The translations under genes were made by a program, and so were the position numbers. Under the pieces are notes generated by a model that had not been told where the DNA came from, searched no databases, and worked only from the letters and a program-made list of their open reading frames with translations. A stretch of DNA of 64,000 nucleotides from Betaproteobacteria bacterium (lineage in GTDB: Bacteria > Pseudomonadota > Gammaproteobacteria > Burkholderiales > SG8-39), in NCBI GenBank assembly GCA_016195915.1, contig JACPYS010000037.1, positions 1-64,000 of the forward strand, read 5' to 3'. Every line of letters starts with the position of its first letter. Positions within the stretch are counted from its first letter, which is position 1. Of this stretch, positions 63,703 to 64,000 are shown piece after piece.

Positions 63703-64000
63703 TCACGAGAGCTGCAGGCGCGGCAGGTTGAACTGCGGCTGGGCCAGTTCGTAATACTTGCCCGCGAAGTTGTTCGCCTTCAGGTAGTCCTGATCGGTGA
63801 GCTGCTCGTGCGTGCCTTTCTCCATCACCTTGCCCTGGTTGATGTAGCAGATCATGTCGCAGTCCACGATCGTGGTGAGCCGGTGCGCGATGGTGATCGA
63901 GGTGCGCCCCGCCAGCACCTGCCGCATGTTCTCCTGGATGCGTGCCTGCGATTCTTCGTCGAGCGCGCTGGTGGCCTCGTCGAAAATCATGATCGTCGGC
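63703..64000 (-). CDS. C-terminal end of an ABC exporter ATPase, cut by the window edge
   Basis: The last about 98 residues of an ABC ATPase reading in from the right edge: Walker B (PTIMIFDEATSALDEESQ), the switch His in AHRLTTIVDCD and a GTHEQL segment, as in HlyB/LktB-type peptide or protein exporters. The transmembrane part lies outside. It is the most upstream visible gene of the FHA/TolC operon and would supply the inner-membrane pump. Confidence 0.85.
   Translation of the reverse strand, partial: PTIMIFDEATSALDEESQARIQENMRQVLAGRTSITIAHRLTTIVDCDMICYINQGKVMEKGTHEQLTDQDYLKANNFAGKYYELAQPQFNLPRLQLS

Overview
The window is GC-rich, densely coded DNA from what looks like a betaproteobacterium, probably Burkholderiales or Rhodocyclales. 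The evidence is a bamD / rluD-pgeF divergent pair, a phaC-phaA-phaB-phaB-phaR polyhydroxyalkanoate operon, a Bug-family (TctC-like) binding protein, hydantoinase A/B-type catabolic genes and a Fur-controlled Fe(III) ABC importer. No tRNA, rRNA, CRISPR array, transposase or phage gene was recognised.

Region 1 (0.1-15.5 kb) is the most unusual. It holds a Zn-ribbon Ser/Thr kinase, a divergent M48 metalloprotease lipoprotein, a TPR-CHAT caspase-like protein with 13 near-identical 42-residue repeats, a Phd-VapC toxin-antitoxin pair with a palindromic operator, a second membrane-anchored CHAT caspase-like protein, a CHASE2 adenylate/guanylate cyclase and a FecR-like secreted protein. The kinase and the second CHAT protein share a nearly identical transmembrane / coiled-coil / Sel1 segment. 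The set reads as one envelope signalling and proteolysis system built from phosphorylation, caspase-like proteolysis and cyclic nucleotide.

Region 2 (15.5-18.45 kb) is a graveyard of toxin-antitoxin and duplicated pieces. It contains two decayed DUF1778-type antitoxins, an intact overlapping HicB-like / HEPN / unknown three-gene cassette, a decayed copy of the vapC of region 1 joined directly to a decayed copy of the cyclase 5' end, and a frameshifted nucleotidyltransferase with a small partner.

Region 3 (18.45-26.3 kb) is metabolic. It has a CocE-type hydrolase, a cupin / Bug / SDR operon, a Glu/Leu dehydrogenase, a deletion-fused relic of a 2-oxoacid:acceptor oxidoreductase, a DMT exporter, an enoyl-CoA hydratase and a DUF427 protein. 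Region 4 (26.3-34.1 kb) is the PHA operon on the minus strand, with rimO and a second thiolase at its 3' end. Region 5 (34.1-42 kb) is housekeeping: a ZIP transporter, pgeF, rluD, bamD, a DenD-like dehydrogenase, a YoaA/DinG helicase, a short secretin-like protein and an NlpC/P60 lipoprotein. Region 6 (42-46.8 kb) is iron uptake: binding protein, permease and ATPase in three separate transcription units with Fur-box-like sites in front, followed by a TonB-like protein.

Region 7 (46.8-55.6 kb) has a molybdopterin hydroxylase large subunit interrupted by an in-frame amber codon, diverging from a tightly coupled hyuA-hyuB-VOC-SDR-acyl-CoA dehydrogenase operon. Region 8 (55.6-64 kb) is a minus-strand operon that enters from beyond the right edge: the end of an ABC exporter, an FHA-domain membrane protein, three consecutive large TolC-family outer-membrane proteins and an ATP-grasp-like protein. 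It looks like a dedicated, possibly undescribed, type I-like export system.
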